Below are positions 17,412 through 26,063 of a stretch of DNA of 64,000 bases, piece after piece. The stretch is from Rubrivirga marina. GTDB lineage: Bacteria; Bacteroidota; Rhodothermia; Rhodothermales; Rubricoccaceae. Made by a program: the position numbers and the translations under genes. Each line of letters opens with the position of its first letter. The stretch's first letter is position 1. The notes beneath the pieces are model-generated. The model saw only the letters and a program-made list of their open reading frames with translations, was not told the DNA's origin and made no database searches. The stretch covers positions 373,694-437,693 of the forward strand of contig NZ_MQWD01000001.1 of the NCBI RefSeq assembly GCF_002283365.1, written 5' to 3'.

Positions 17412-17461
17412 AGGACCCGCGCCGGGCGCGAGTCCTGTGGCTCCGGCACCAACCGTGCCGG
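17412..17461 (-). promoter_or_regulatory. Two-hairpin leader upstream of sulP
   Basis: Reading toward sulP there is a perfect 7-bp stem (CCGGCAC, five-base loop, GTGCCGG), then an 11-bp stem (AGGACTCGCGC paired with GCGCGGGTCCT), followed by TTCTGTTTGAC. This could be a terminator for yhhQ, an attenuator for sulP, or a structured leader. It matches no riboswitch that I can recognise. Confidence 0.5.
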
Positions 17462-17624
17462 ATGCGCGAAAATTACGGCCTCAGCCCTGTTCCTGACGGT
17501 CCGAGGCCCGTCTTCTTCGTCCCTCTGCGGCGGAAGCCCTTCCGTCTCCGGCGCCTTCGTCGGCCCTTCGCCGTGGCCGGGTCCGACCGCCCTCCCGATC
17601 GGACGGAACACCCGGCCGGCCGGG

Positions 17625-17650
17625 GCCGCCTCGGCGCCGAGGCGGGCCGG
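17625..17650. repeat. GC palindrome copy, after yhhQ
   Basis: Perfect core with centre CG. On the yhhQ strand it starts a few bases after the TGA (the flank GGG-TCA carries the stop), the usual position for this element. Confidence 0.85.
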
Positions 17651-17651
17651 G

Positions 17652-18371
17652 TCAGGCCGCCTCGGCCTGCGCCTCGAGGGCCTGGGCCCGCTCGTGCCCG
17701 AGGTACCGGTCGATCAGCGCGTGCCCGAGATAGACCAGAGGCGTGATGGCGACCGCGATGAGCACCTTGTAGCCGTAGTTGAACAGCGTGATCGCGACGA
17801 TCTCACCGAGGGCGAGCTGCCCGGCGAACGCGACCGCGAGCACCACGAACGTGTCGATAAACTGCGAGCCGAGCGTCGAGCCCGTGGCCCGGAGCCAGAG
17901 GTGGCGGCCTTCGGTCCACCGCCGGAGCCGGTGGACCAGGGCGATGTCGACGAGCTGGCCGATGAGGTAGGCGATGAGGCTCGCGATGATGACCCGCGTC
18001 GTGGTCCCGAAGACGGCGGCGAAGGCGGCGTCGGGGACCGGCGAGTTGGGCGCGGTCGGCGTGGCGAGCGCGAGTTGCAGGAGCCCGAACGCGAACACGA
18101 CCATCGCCAGCCCGACGTACGTCACGAACCGGATGCCGGCCTTGCCGAAGTACTCGTTCATCACGTCGGTCACGATGAACGTGACCGGGAACGCGAGCAC
18201 GCCGGCCGTCATCACGACGCTGTCGAACTCGACGCCGAGGATGGTCAGCGCGAACGGCAGGTCGAAGGCCGTGAAGAACTTGCCGGCCGTGGCCTCGGCG
18301 ATGACGAGCGCCGTCAGGAAGACGGCGGCGCAAACGACGTAGACCTTCTGGGCGCGGGTGAGGACGGTCAT
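17652..18371 (-). CDS. yhhQ: Queuosine precursor transporter (YhhQ/VUT family)
   Basis: A 239-aa inner-membrane protein with about six spans. Family signatures are the N-terminal [28 protein letters not shown], the acidic-polar [22 protein letters not shown] and [18 protein letters not shown]. The family (E. coli YhhQ, now QueT-like) imports preQ0 or preQ1 for queuosine synthesis. Genes for queE, queC and queF lie 6-11 kb away, so this cell can probably both make and import precursors. ATG at 18371 begins [11 protein letters not shown], as in homologues. Confidence 0.88.
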   Translation of the reverse strand: MTVLTRAQKVYVVCAAVFLTALVIAEATAGKFFTAFDLPFALTILGVEFDSVVMTAGVLAFPVTFIVTDVMNEYFGKAGIRFVTYVGLAMVVFAFGLLQLALATPTAPNSPVPDAAFAAVFGTTTRVIIASLIAYLIGQLVDIALVHRLRRWTEGRHLWLRATGSTLGSQFIDTFVVLAVAFAGQLALGEIVAITLFNYGYKVLIAVAITPLVYLGHALIDRYLGHERAQALEAQAEAA

Positions 18372-18383
18372 GGGACGCGGGTC

Positions 18384-18428
18384 GGTCCGCCTCGGCCGAT
18401 CGGCGGGCGGACCGAGGCGGGCGGGGCC
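18384..18428. repeat. GC palindrome copy with long loop
   Basis: Left arm GGTCCGCCTCGG and right arm CCGAGGCGGGCGGGGCC flank a 16-base centre instead of two bases, as though the core was opened by an insertion. It lies upstream of yhhQ. Confidence 0.75.
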
Positions 18429-18431
18429 AGT

Positions 18432-18539
18432 CTACGCCGCCGCCGCGAGCAGCGTCGGCGGGAACGACGAGCGGGCCAGCCGCCTCGAGACGAGCCCCAG
18501 GAGGAGGACCAGCCCCCCAGCGCGGCGGAACGCGGCCAC
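18432..18539 (-). CDS. Possible 35-aa hydrophobic small ORF
   Basis: In frame directly after the HAD gene's stop, with a GTG start. It encodes a short hydrophobic stretch (GGLVLLLGLVSRRLARSSF) and ends at TAG just before a palindromic element. It may be a tiny membrane protein or the remnant of a longer C-terminus. Nothing but its composition and position supports it. Confidence 0.2.
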   Translation of the reverse strand: MAAFRRAGGLVLLLGLVSRRLARSSFPPTLLAAAA

Positions 18540-18545
18540 CGGCCG

Positions 18546-19406
18546 CTACTCGCCCTGGCTCCGCCGTCGGAGCGCGACGAGCTTCGCCATGCTCTCGACC
18601 GCCAGACGGAGCGACGTCATCAGTTCCGAACCCTCGGAGTAGTCGGCCGGGGCGAGGTTCTGGACGCGACGGTCGGGGTTCACCTTCTCGGCCTCCTTCC
18701 AGTCGCCGTCCGAGTCCTCGACGACGCCGAGGGCTATCCCGCCGTGCTCGCCCATGAGCTCGAAGACCGGCATGTCGCTGGCCCCGTCGCCGACGTAGAT
18801 GACCTGGTCGAGCGGGACGTGCCACTCCGCCTCGGGGATGTCGCGGTAGACCTCGGCCGGCTCGTTGCTCCCCCCGACGCCCACGCCCTTCGCGATCGCG
18901 AGGAGGTAGCGGGTCTTCTCCGAGTGCGTGATCATCTGGCGGCAGCACGCGGCCGCGCCGTCGTCGGCGAAGTGGAACTCGGCCCCGTACATCGCCTCGA
19001 ACCGCTCGGCGATGGGCGCGTGCCGCTGGGCGTCGACGAACCCGCCCGAGAGGAGGTAGAACTCGACGTCGACGTCGTCGGCGATGGCGTGGGCCCAATC
19101 CGTCACGTGGTCGAACATCTCCGGAACGCCGGGGAACAGGTCGATCGACTCGCCGAGCTCCTGGCAGAAGGCGCGGTCGAGCGTGAGGTCGTCGCGTCCC
19201 TGGGCCTCCTCTACGATCCGGTAGAACCGGGCCAGCGTCTTGTCCCACCCGTCCTCCGCCAGCGGGCCCACCTTCTCGCGGTCGAACGCCTCGGGGTCGA
19301 CGCCGAGCTTGGCAAGGAGGGCCTCGTAGGTGTCCGGCGCGAGCGTGTCGTCGAAGTCGAAGACCAGGGCGATCCGGTTGTGGAAGGCGGTCGTGGCCTC
19401 GGGCAT
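18546..19406 (-). CDS. HAD-superfamily phosphatase
   Basis: A 286-aa cytosolic phosphatase. HAD motif I is FDFDDTLAPD (nucleophile and acid/base Asp near the N-terminus), motif II is FYLLSGGF, the motif III Lys lies in HSEKTRYLLAIAKG, and motif IV is YVGDGASDMPVF. A cap domain lies between motifs I and II. It has no near neighbour that fixes the substrate; phosphoserine-phosphatase-like or nucleotide substrates are possible. ATG at 19406 starts MPEATTAFHNRIALVFDFDDT, just before motif I. Confidence 0.85.
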   Translation of the reverse strand: MPEATTAFHNRIALVFDFDDTLAPDTYEALLAKLGVDPEAFDREKVGPLAEDGWDKTLARFYRIVEEAQGRDDLTLDRAFCQELGESIDLFPGVPEMFDHVTDWAHAIADDVDVEFYLLSGGFVDAQRHAPIAERFEAMYGAEFHFADDGAAACCRQMITHSEKTRYLLAIAKGVGVGGSNEPAEVYRDIPEAEWHVPLDQVIYVGDGASDMPVFELMGEHGGIALGVVEDSDGDWKEAEKVNPDRRVQNLAPADYSEGSELMTSLRLAVESMAKLVALRRRSQGE

Positions 19407-19475
19407 GAGTCTGGGGGGATGGGAGTCCGCCGCCGGACGGCGGAGAGGGGGTGAACGACGCGCCAGGCGGGCGCG

Positions 19476-20465
19476 TCACGCCGTCGCCTCGGCGAGCGGC
19501 GCGAGGTCGAACTCCGGGAGCACGTGCTCGCCGAACGTCTCGACGAACGCCTCCTGGTTCTTCCCGACCTGGTGGACGTAGACCGCGTCGGCGCCGGCCT
19601 CGAACACCCCCCGGATCCGCTCGACGTGGACGCCGGGGTCGGACGACACGCACACCTTCTCCTTCACGTCCTCCGGCCGGACGTAGCGGGCCGCCTTCTC
19701 GAACTGGTCCGGCATGTTGAACTCGGTCGTGACCTTCGAGGCGAAGACGTTCGTCTTCCACTGGCCGAAGGCCATCTCGAGCGCCGCGTCGTCCGTCTCG
19801 GCCCACTGGTGCTTGGCCTGGACGTAGACCGGCTTGCCCCCGCCGCCGTTGTCGCGGAACGCCCGGATTACGCCCTCGAGCACCTTCGGCGGGTGGCTGA
19901 CGGTGATCAGGCCGTCAACCCACGGCGCGAGCCACCGCGCCGTCGGCGCCGTCACGGCCGCACCGATGACGGTCGGCTCGACCTCGGGCAACGAGAACAG
20001 CCGGCAGTCCTCGACGGTCACGAGGCCGCGGTGCGTGACGGTCTCGCCGCGCCATAGCGCGCGCATCACCTCGACCGATTCCTTGAGCCGCTCGTTGCGG
20101 AGATCCTTCGCCGGCCACGGCCCGCCCGTGATGTGCTCGTTCAAGGCCTGGCCGGACCCCGTCGCAATCCAAAAGCGGCCGTCGAACATCTCGTTCAGCG
20201 TCGCCACGGCCTGCGCGATGATGGCCGGGTGGTACCGCTGCCCCGGTGCGTTGACGATCCCGTAGGTCAGATTCGTGGCGTGCATGGCCGCGCCGAGCCA
20301 GCTCCAGGCGAACCCACTCTCGCCCTGCGCGCTGCTCCACGTGTGGATGTGGTCCGAGCACATGGCCGCGTTGAACCCGGCGTCCTCGGCCTGCTGGACG
20401 AGGCGGAGAAGCTGGCTGGGCGGGAACTGCTCGTGGGAGGCGTGATAGCCGATGACGTAGGACAT
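19476..20465 (-). CDS. Luciferase-like flavin oxidoreductase (probable non-F420 type)
   Basis: A 329-aa TIM-barrel oxidoreductase of the luciferase-like superfamily. Signatures: N-terminal GYHASHEQFPPSQLLRLVQQAEDAGFNAAMCSDHIHTW, LTYGIVNAPGQRYHPAIIAQAVATLNEMFDGRFWIATGSGQALNEHITG, and a C-terminal YVHQVGKNQEAFVETFGEHVLPEF. It resembles the F420-dependent glucose-6-phosphate dehydrogenase relatives grouped as 'probable non-F420 flavinoid oxidoreductases' (TIGR03885), found in species without F420. The substrate is unknown. It precedes the HAD gene on the same strand by about 70 bases. Confidence 0.85.
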   Translation of the reverse strand: MSYVIGYHASHEQFPPSQLLRLVQQAEDAGFNAAMCSDHIHTWSSAQGESGFAWSWLGAAMHATNLTYGIVNAPGQRYHPAIIAQAVATLNEMFDGRFWIATGSGQALNEHITGGPWPAKDLRNERLKESVEVMRALWRGETVTHRGLVTVEDCRLFSLPEVEPTVIGAAVTAPTARWLAPWVDGLITVSHPPKVLEGVIRAFRDNGGGGKPVYVQAKHQWAETDDAALEMAFGQWKTNVFASKVTTEFNMPDQFEKAARYVRPEDVKEKVCVSSDPGVHVERIRGVFEAGADAVYVHQVGKNQEAFVETFGEHVLPEFDLAPLAEATA

Positions 20466-20544
20466 GGGGTCGGGTGGAGTGCGATCGAGCGGTTGACGAT
20501 TGGGACGACTTCAGACGCGTGCGGCATCCTCTCGAGCGGCGGCG

Positions 20545-20577
20545 GCCCCCGCCGCCTCGGGGCCGAGGCGGGCGGGG
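20545..20577. repeat. GC palindrome copy, after GH13 gene
   Basis: Arms GGCCCCCGCCGCCTCGG and CCGAGGCGGGCGGGG around a GG centre. On the GH13 strand it starts directly after the TGA. Confidence 0.85.
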
Positions 20578-22215
20578 TCAGGCCCGGTCGAGGCGGAACC
20601 AGCGGAACCCGTAGGGCGGGAGCGAGAGGGAGAGCGTGCCCCCGGTGATCCCCGGGAGCCCGTCGCCGGGGTCGAGGAGGTCGAGCGGGGTCCGGTCGGC
20701 GTAGGCGCTGAGGTCGAGCGCGGCCTCGGCCTCGGCGTCGGACAGGTTGTGGACCGCGGCGGCCGCCCGCCCGCCCCGTTTGCAGACGTGGGCGAAGACG
20801 GCCGCGTGGTCCGTGTCGACGACGTGCCAGTCGCCGCGCCCGAACACGTCGGCCTCCTTGCGGGCGCGGATGGCCCGTTCCATCCACATCAGGAGCGAGT
20901 CCGGCTCGCGCCGCTGGCGGTCCACGTTGACGGCCTGGTAGCGGAACGGGCCGCTGTCGATGACGGGCCGGACGGGCTCGTCGGACGACGTGAAGCCAGC
21001 GTTCGGTTTGTCGGACCACTGCATCGGCGTGCGGACGGCCGTCCGCTCGGGGAGGCTCAGGTCGTCGCCCATCCCGATCTCCTCGCCGTAGCGGATCACC
21101 GGGCTCCCGGGGAGGGAGAGCATCAGGCTGTAGGCCATCCGGACGCGCGCGGCGTCGCCGTCGAGCATGGGCGGGACGCGGCGGCGGGGACCTCGGTCGT
21201 AGACCCACATGCTCTCCCGGTCCGGCGCGAACGCCTCGGCGATCTCGTCGCGCTGGGCCTCCGTGAGCCGGCCGAGGGCCAGCTCGTCGTGGTTGCGGAG
21301 GAACGTGGCCCACTGCCCTTCGTCGGGCGGCTTCGGCGGAAGGAGGAGGCCGCGCTCGAGCGGCGCCTTCCGTTGGCGCGCGAGCGCCAGAAACAGGTGC
21401 TGGTTGAGGACGAAGTTGAACAGCATGTGCAGCTTCTCCCCGTCGCCGAAGTAGTGCGGCACCTCGCCGGGCGCGACGTTGGCCTCGGCCAGCAGCACGG
21501 CGTCGCCGCGGCGCCACGAGAGGAAGGTCCGGAAGTCGCGGAGGTACTCGTACGGGTCGGCCTTGCCCGAGACCTCGTCGATCCCCTTGTGCTCGATGAG
21601 GAACGGGGCCGCGTCGATGCGGAAGCCGCTCACGCCGAGCCGCAGCCAGAACCCCATGACCCGCTCGATCTCGGCGCGAACGTGCGGGTTGGCGATGTTG
21701 AGGTCCGGCTGGTGCTCGTAGAACCGGTGGAGGTAGTACCGCTTGGCCTTCCGGTCGTAGGTCCAGACGGTCTCCTGCTCACCGGGGAAGATCATGCCCT
21801 CGTCGGCGTCCTCGGGCTTCTCGTCACTCCAGACGTACCAGTCGTGGCGGTCGGAGTCGGGGTCGCGGGCCTCCTGAAACCACGGGTGCTGGTCCGAGGT
21901 GTGGTTCACCACGAGGTCGACGATCACGCGGAGCCCCCTGTCCTCGGCGGCGCGGATGAACTCGACGAAGTCGCCGAGCGTGCCGAGGCGGGGGTCGACG
22001 GCGTAGTGGTCGCAGACGTCGTACCCGTTGTCGCGGTTGGGCGTCGGGTAGAACGGCAGCAGCCAGATGCACGTCGCGCCGAGCCCGGCGATGTGGTCGA
22101 GCTTGGCCGTCAGTCCGGCGAAGTCGCCGACGCCGTCGCCGTTCGCGTCGTGGTACGTCTCGACGTCGAGGCAGTAGAGGACGGCGTCCTGGTACCAGCG
22201 ATCGCGGACGCTCAT
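20578..22215 (-). CDS. GH13 alpha-amylase-family enzyme (trehalose-synthase/alpha-glucosidase-like)
   Basis: A 545-aa cytosolic glycoside hydrolase or transglycosidase. The N-terminus WYQDAVLYCLDVETYHDANGDGVGDFAGLTAKLDHI resembles trehalose synthase. Conserved GH13 regions: DLVVNHTS, GFRIDAAPF (nucleophile Asp), LLAEANV (acid/base Glu), FLRNHDE (transition-state Asp). A C-terminal beta domain ends the protein. It lacks the maltokinase fusion of many trehalose synthases. ATG at 22215 (MSVRDRWYQD) was preferred over upstream in-frame codons because the family starts here; a 9-bp stem lies directly upstream. The exact alpha-glucan substrate is undetermined. Confidence 0.85.
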   Translation of the reverse strand: MSVRDRWYQDAVLYCLDVETYHDANGDGVGDFAGLTAKLDHIAGLGATCIWLLPFYPTPNRDNGYDVCDHYAVDPRLGTLGDFVEFIRAAEDRGLRVIVDLVVNHTSDQHPWFQEARDPDSDRHDWYVWSDEKPEDADEGMIFPGEQETVWTYDRKAKRYYLHRFYEHQPDLNIANPHVRAEIERVMGFWLRLGVSGFRIDAAPFLIEHKGIDEVSGKADPYEYLRDFRTFLSWRRGDAVLLAEANVAPGEVPHYFGDGEKLHMLFNFVLNQHLFLALARQRKAPLERGLLLPPKPPDEGQWATFLRNHDELALGRLTEAQRDEIAEAFAPDRESMWVYDRGPRRRVPPMLDGDAARVRMAYSLMLSLPGSPVIRYGEEIGMGDDLSLPERTAVRTPMQWSDKPNAGFTSSDEPVRPVIDSGPFRYQAVNVDRQRREPDSLLMWMERAIRARKEADVFGRGDWHVVDTDHAAVFAHVCKRGGRAAAAVHNLSDAEAEAALDLSAYADRTPLDLLDPGDGLPGITGGTLSLSLPPYGFRWFRLDRA

Positions 22216-22216
22216 G

Positions 22217-22248
22217 GGCAGAGGGAGCGGGAAGAGGGGCCCTCTGCC
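22217..22248 (-). promoter_or_regulatory. Hairpin touching the GH13 start codon
   Basis: A perfect 9-bp stem GGCAGAGGG/CCCTCTGCC with a 14-base loop ends one base from the GH13 ATG. In the mRNA it would abut the initiation codon and could hinder ribosome entry. Confidence 0.45.
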
Positions 22249-22352
22249 AACGAGGTCGTCTCCGGGGAGGTCCGCCGCGGGCGTGGGGGAACGCTCCACC
22301 TTCGCCGTGGCGCCCGCGCCCGCGCGGAGCGCGGCCTCTGATCACGCCCGGC

Positions 22353-22388
22353 TCCGCCCGCCTCGGTGGAGCGACCGAAGCGGGCGGA
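22353..22388. repeat. GC palindrome copy, after S9 peptidase
   Basis: Arms TCCGCCCGCCTCGGT and ACCGAAGCGGGCGGA around GGAGCG. The loop is longer than the consensus and the arms have diverged but stay complementary, suggesting selection on pairing. It lies a few bases beyond the peptidase stop. Confidence 0.75.
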
Positions 22389-22395
22389 CTTGGGA

Positions 22396-24870
22396 TCAGC
22401 GACCGCCGGCGGCGTCGGCTTCGGGCGCGTCGGCGGAGGCGGCCTCGCGCGGGGCGGCGTTCTTGACGTAGCGGTCGAGCCACCGGTCCTCCTCCCACAG
22501 CATGTGGAGGAGCGACTCGCGCCCGCGGTAGCCGTGGCTCTCGGCCGGGAGGAGCACGAGCCGGGCCGTCCCGCCGAGCCCCTTGAGCGCGCCGTAGAGC
22601 CGCTCGCTCTGGAGCGTGAACGTGCCGGGGTTGTTGTCGGCGTCGCCGTGAACCAAAAGAATTGGCTCGTCGATCTTCTCGGCGTGCATGAACGGGCTCA
22701 TGCCGAAATAGAGCATCGGGTCGTCCCAGAACGTCCGCTCCTCGCGTTGGAAGCCGAACGGCGTGAGCGTCCGGTTGTAGGCGCCCGAGCGCGCGATGCC
22801 GGCGCGGAACAGGTCCGAGTGAGCGAGGAGGTTGCCCACCATGAACGCCCCGTAGCTGTGGCCGCCGATGGCCACGCGGTCGGGGTCCACGACGCCCCGC
22901 TCGACACCCGCAGCAATCGCGGCCTCGGCGTTCATCACGAGCTGCTCTCGGAAGCTGTCGTTCGGCTCCGTCTCGCCCTCCCCGACGATCGGAAACGCGG
23001 CGTCGTCGAGCACGGCGTAGCCCTGCGTCACGAACGGGACGGCGCCCCAGTAGCTCACGTACGTGAACTGGTAGGGACTGTCGGACCGCTGGCCGGCCGC
23101 GTCGGCCGACTTGTACTCCGTCGGGTAGGCCCAGACGAGCGTCGGGAGCGGACCGTCGCGTTCGGCGTCGTAGCCGGGCGGGAGGTAGAGCGTCGCGCTG
23201 AGCGGCACGCCGTCGGCGCGCGTGTACTCGACGGTCTCCTTCTGGACGTCGGCCAGCTCGGGGTACGGGTGCGGGAAGGCCGTCACGGCGCGGACGTCGC
23301 CAGAGCCGAGGTCTCGCACGTGGTAGTTCGGCGGGTCGGTGACCGTCTCGCGCTGCGTCAGGAGGAGCCCGGCGTCCACGTCGAGGAAGTCGACGGGGCG
23401 CTCGTAGAACGGGGCCTCGGAGCGGAAGAGCTCGGTCGTCTCGCCGGTGTCGAGGTCGAAGCGGCGGACGAACGGGCGGTTGCCCTCGGGCGAGGCGCCC
23501 TGGCCCTCCAGGAAGAGGTCGCCGTCGTCCATCAGCAGGACGCGGTGGCCGGCGTCGTTGAGGGCGGTCATCGGCTGTCCGGGGTCGTTGTAGCGGTCCT
23601 CGAACGAGTACGAGAAGACGGTCTCCGGCTCGGCGTCCAGATCGCTCGGGTCGAGCCGGTACCAGTTCACCTGGCGCGTCTGCCAGTAATAGTCGATGGC
23701 GAGGGCCGTGTCGTCGTCGCCCCAGACGAGGCCGCTGTAGCGGAGCGGGAGCGCGGCCCACGCGACGGGCGCGCCCTCGAACGGAGCCTCCAGCAGGTAG
23801 AGCTGGTCCCGAACCTCGGCCTCGGCGCTCGCGTCGCCGCCGTCCTGCGCCTCGGTCCACACGAGCGTGGCCGGCGCGTCGGCCCGCCAGCCGACCGACC
23901 GCGGGCCCGTCGGGACCGAGCCGAACGCGATCGGGACCTGCTCGGCCACCGGCAGCTCGGCGACCGTGTGGACGACCGCGCCCGACTGGAGATCGCGGAC
24001 CTCAACGTTGTTGGCGAAGCGGGACCACGGGACGAGGTAGGAGTACGGCCGCTGACGGGCCTCCGTGAGGAGATACCGCCCGTCCGGCGACACCTCGAGC
24101 GACGTGTAGACGCCCTCCGGCGCCACGGCGCGCGGCCCGGCGCCGTCGAGCGGGACCGCGACGAGCGCGCTCGTGAAGTAGTGGTCGAAGAGCCGCTCGT
24201 CGAACGGGCTCTCCAAGAGGTCCTGGTACGTCCGCGCCGGCGCCGCCTCGCCCGTCGACTCCTGGACGACCGGCCCCGTCGGCACCGTCGACTCGACCGG
24301 CGCCTCGCCCCGGTCGGCCGGGACGGCGCGGACGATGAGGCCGTCGCTCGACGGGAACCACTCGAACGAAGCGCCCGGCGCGGCGTCGTTGACGGCGTCC
24401 GAGAACGCGAGCCGGGCCTGCGCCGCGGCGGCGTCCATGACCCACAGCTCGACGCGGTCCTCCCGGTCGGCGAGGACGGCGAGGTGGGCCCCGTCGGGGC
24501 TCCACTGCGGGCTGCGCAGGCGGGCGCCGTCGGGGAAGCCGGCCACGGTCCGCTCGTCCTCGCCCGTCACGGCCTTCAGCGTGACGCCGGTGTAGCCGAT
24601 CGCGCGGCTCGGCCCCGTCGTCCGCGGGTTGATGCGGACGCCGGCGAGGCCGAGCTCGGGCTCCGCCAGCTCGGCCACGGGCGGGACGCCGTCGCGGGCG
24701 AAGAGGGCCATCGTGGCACGATCGGGGCTGAGCCAGACGGCCGGCGTGCGCGGCGCGTCCACGAGGGCAGCGAGCTCGGGCGCCGGCGTCTGGTACGTCA
24801 GCGCGTCGTCTTGCGCGTGGACGGCGACGGCCGTCAGCAGGAGGGCGAGGGCGAGAGGGCGGCGGAGCAT
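22396..24870 (-). CDS. Exported S9-family serine peptidase (prolyl-oligopeptidase type)
   Basis: An 824-aa exported peptidase with signal peptide RRPLALALLLTAVAVHAQ. A beta-propeller occupies about residues 60-560 (repeats such as SPQWSPDGAHLAVLADRED and LEVSPDGRYLLTEARQR). A C-terminal alpha/beta-hydrolase domain follows with GGHSYGAFM (nucleophile Ser), HGDADNN (Asp) and ESHGYRG (His). This matches acylaminoacyl-peptidase/glutamyl-endopeptidase-like S9 enzymes that digest oligopeptides in the periplasm. The tail is Ala/Asp/Glu-rich. A TATACT element lies about 24 bases upstream of the ATG. Confidence 0.92.
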   Translation of the reverse strand: MLRRPLALALLLTAVAVHAQDDALTYQTPAPELAALVDAPRTPAVWLSPDRATMALFARDGVPPVAELAEPELGLAGVRINPRTTGPSRAIGYTGVTLKAVTGEDERTVAGFPDGARLRSPQWSPDGAHLAVLADREDRVELWVMDAAAAQARLAFSDAVNDAAPGASFEWFPSSDGLIVRAVPADRGEAPVESTVPTGPVVQESTGEAAPARTYQDLLESPFDERLFDHYFTSALVAVPLDGAGPRAVAPEGVYTSLEVSPDGRYLLTEARQRPYSYLVPWSRFANNVEVRDLQSGAVVHTVAELPVAEQVPIAFGSVPTGPRSVGWRADAPATLVWTEAQDGGDASAEAEVRDQLYLLEAPFEGAPVAWAALPLRYSGLVWGDDDTALAIDYYWQTRQVNWYRLDPSDLDAEPETVFSYSFEDRYNDPGQPMTALNDAGHRVLLMDDGDLFLEGQGASPEGNRPFVRRFDLDTGETTELFRSEAPFYERPVDFLDVDAGLLLTQRETVTDPPNYHVRDLGSGDVRAVTAFPHPYPELADVQKETVEYTRADGVPLSATLYLPPGYDAERDGPLPTLVWAYPTEYKSADAAGQRSDSPYQFTYVSYWGAVPFVTQGYAVLDDAAFPIVGEGETEPNDSFREQLVMNAEAAIAAGVERGVVDPDRVAIGGHSYGAFMVGNLLAHSDLFRAGIARSGAYNRTLTPFGFQREERTFWDDPMLYFGMSPFMHAEKIDEPILLVHGDADNNPGTFTLQSERLYGALKGLGGTARLVLLPAESHGYRGRESLLHMLWEEDRWLDRYVKNAAPREAASADAPEADAAGGR

Positions 24871-24892
24871 GGCGGGACGGCGAGTGCTCCGC

Positions 24893-24898
24893 CAGTAT
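24893..24898 (-). promoter_or_regulatory. Candidate -10/-7 element of the S9 peptidase gene
   Basis: TATACT on the minus strand, 23-28 bases before the ATG at 24870, in an otherwise very GC-rich spacer. No clear upstream box is visible. Confidence 0.35.
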
Positions 24899-24910
24899 AG
24901 GCCCCGCCTC

Positions 24911-24940
24911 CCCCGACCTCGGCGCCGAGGCGGGCCGGGT
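24911..24940. repeat. GC palindrome copy, after queE
   Basis: Core GACCTCGG-CG-CCGAGGCGGGCC, with one mismatched pair. On the queE strand it directly follows the TGA. Confidence 0.8.
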
Positions 24941-25692
24941 CAGTCCACGCCGAGCGCCTTGTGGGTCTGGACCGAGACGCGCCAGCGCGGGTCCTCGAAC
25001 ACGAGGTCGAGCGCGAGCCGCGTGGCCTCCGCGAGGCGCGGCCCGTCTTCGGGCTGGAGCCACAGCGCCCGCCGCCCGCCGTGCGCCCTGACCCGCTCGG
25101 CGAACGCGCCGTAGGCGTCCGGCCGGTAGTCCGGCACGACCAGCTTGAGCTCGTCGCACGCCTCCAGCGCGAGCTCGGCCTCGGGGAGCTTCGGGCTGCA
25201 CACGACCCAGTCGGGGCGATTGGCCGGGTCGCCGCCGAAGGCGTCCGCGAGGCGCTGCGTCCCGTTCGTCTCGACGGCGACGGTGAAGCCCTCGGCACGG
25301 AGGGCGCGGACGAGTGCGGCGTCCGCCTGGAGGAGCGGCTCGCCGCCGGTGAGGACGCAGAACCGGACGGCCCCGCCCGCCTCGGCGGCGGCCCGGGCGA
25401 GGTCGGCCGCGCTCAGCTTGACGGCACCCGGCGGCGCGAACTCGGTGTCGCACCACAGCGGGCAGTCGGCCCCGGAGCGCGCGGCGTCGCGCTGGCGGTC
25501 GCGCTCGAGGCCGCTCCACAGGTTGCACCCGGCGAGGCGGACGAAGACGGCGGCCCGCCCGGCCTGCGTGCCCTCGCCCTGGACCGTCCGCCACAGCGCC
25601 TTGACGGCGTACCGCTTCCCACCGGCGGGCGACGCTGCCAGCCGGCCAGCGAGGCCGGCCTCGCGCTCGGGAGTGGGGAGGGACACGCTCAT
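24940..25692 (-). CDS. queE: 7-carboxy-7-deazaguanine synthase
   Basis: Radical-SAM enzyme that contracts 6-carboxytetrahydropterin to 7-carboxy-7-deazaguanine, third step to queuosine. The 250-aa protein has FVRLAGCNLWSG and CPLWCDTEF, supplying the three cluster cysteines in the long-spacer arrangement typical of QueE. It also has VLTGGEPLLQ (the SAM-binding GGEP), TVAVETNGTQ and the closing RWRVSVQTHKALGVD. ATG at 25692 starts MSVSLPTPE. It stands apart from queC and queF by about 3 kb. queD is not in the window. Confidence 0.94.
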   Translation of the reverse strand: MSVSLPTPEREAGLAGRLAASPAGGKRYAVKALWRTVQGEGTQAGRAAVFVRLAGCNLWSGLERDRQRDAARSGADCPLWCDTEFAPPGAVKLSAADLARAAAEAGGAVRFCVLTGGEPLLQADAALVRALRAEGFTVAVETNGTQRLADAFGGDPANRPDWVVCSPKLPEAELALEACDELKLVVPDYRPDAYGAFAERVRAHGGRRALWLQPEDGPRLAEATRLALDLVFEDPRWRVSVQTHKALGVD

Positions 25693-25727
25693 GGGGCGAA
25701 GAAACGGAGGCGTGGGAGGGTCCGCAC

Positions 25728-25748
25728 CGGGCCGTCGGGAACGGCCCG
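25728..25748. promoter_or_regulatory. Hairpin in the queE divergent spacer
   Basis: CGGGCCGT, five-base loop, ACGGCCCG, followed by ATTCTTC on the plus strand. It lies between the divergent starts of queE and the 77-aa gene, so it is more likely a leader structure or operator than a terminator. Confidence 0.35.
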
Positions 25749-25829
25749 ATTCTTCGAGCGCGCGGCGGACACGGAAACCACTGAGGCCCGGGCGACCTAT
25801 GCGGGTCCCCACTCCCTCCCCCCTCTCCC

Positions 25830-26063
25830 ATGGCCGACACCCCCACCGCCAACCAGCAGACCCAGACCTGGCCCGAGCTCGCCATCGGGCTCTACGACAA
25901 GCTGACCGGCCGCAATGCCGAGATCGAGTACGAGTTCGACGACTTTGAGGTCCAGGTCCCGAGCGGGACCGGCCCCGAGGCGACCCACGCCAAGTGGGCG
26001 ATGAGCGGGACCGTCCGGATCCGCACGCGCGACCCCGAGCACGGCGGCGCCGCGAAGGGCTGA
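25830..26063 (+). CDS. Small hypothetical protein (77 aa)
   Basis: No family recognised. The protein begins MADTPTANQQTQTWPELAIGLYDKLTGRNAEIEYEF and has an acidic middle and a beta-type second half (THAKWAMSGTVRIRTRDPEH); it has no signal peptide or membrane span. Its stop overlaps the next gene's start by one base (TGATG), so the two are coupled. The start region is strikingly like that of queF (same MADTPTA and preceding C/T-rich leader). Confidence 0.6.
   Translation: MADTPTANQQTQTWPELAIGLYDKLTGRNAEIEYEFDDFEVQVPSGTGPEATHAKWAMSGTVRIRTRDPEHGGAAKG

Noticed and set aside
17412-17461. Known riboswitch (preQ1, SAM or cobalamin) upstream of sulP
   Set aside because: None of the conserved cores of these riboswitches could be matched; only two hairpins and a U-containing run are seen.
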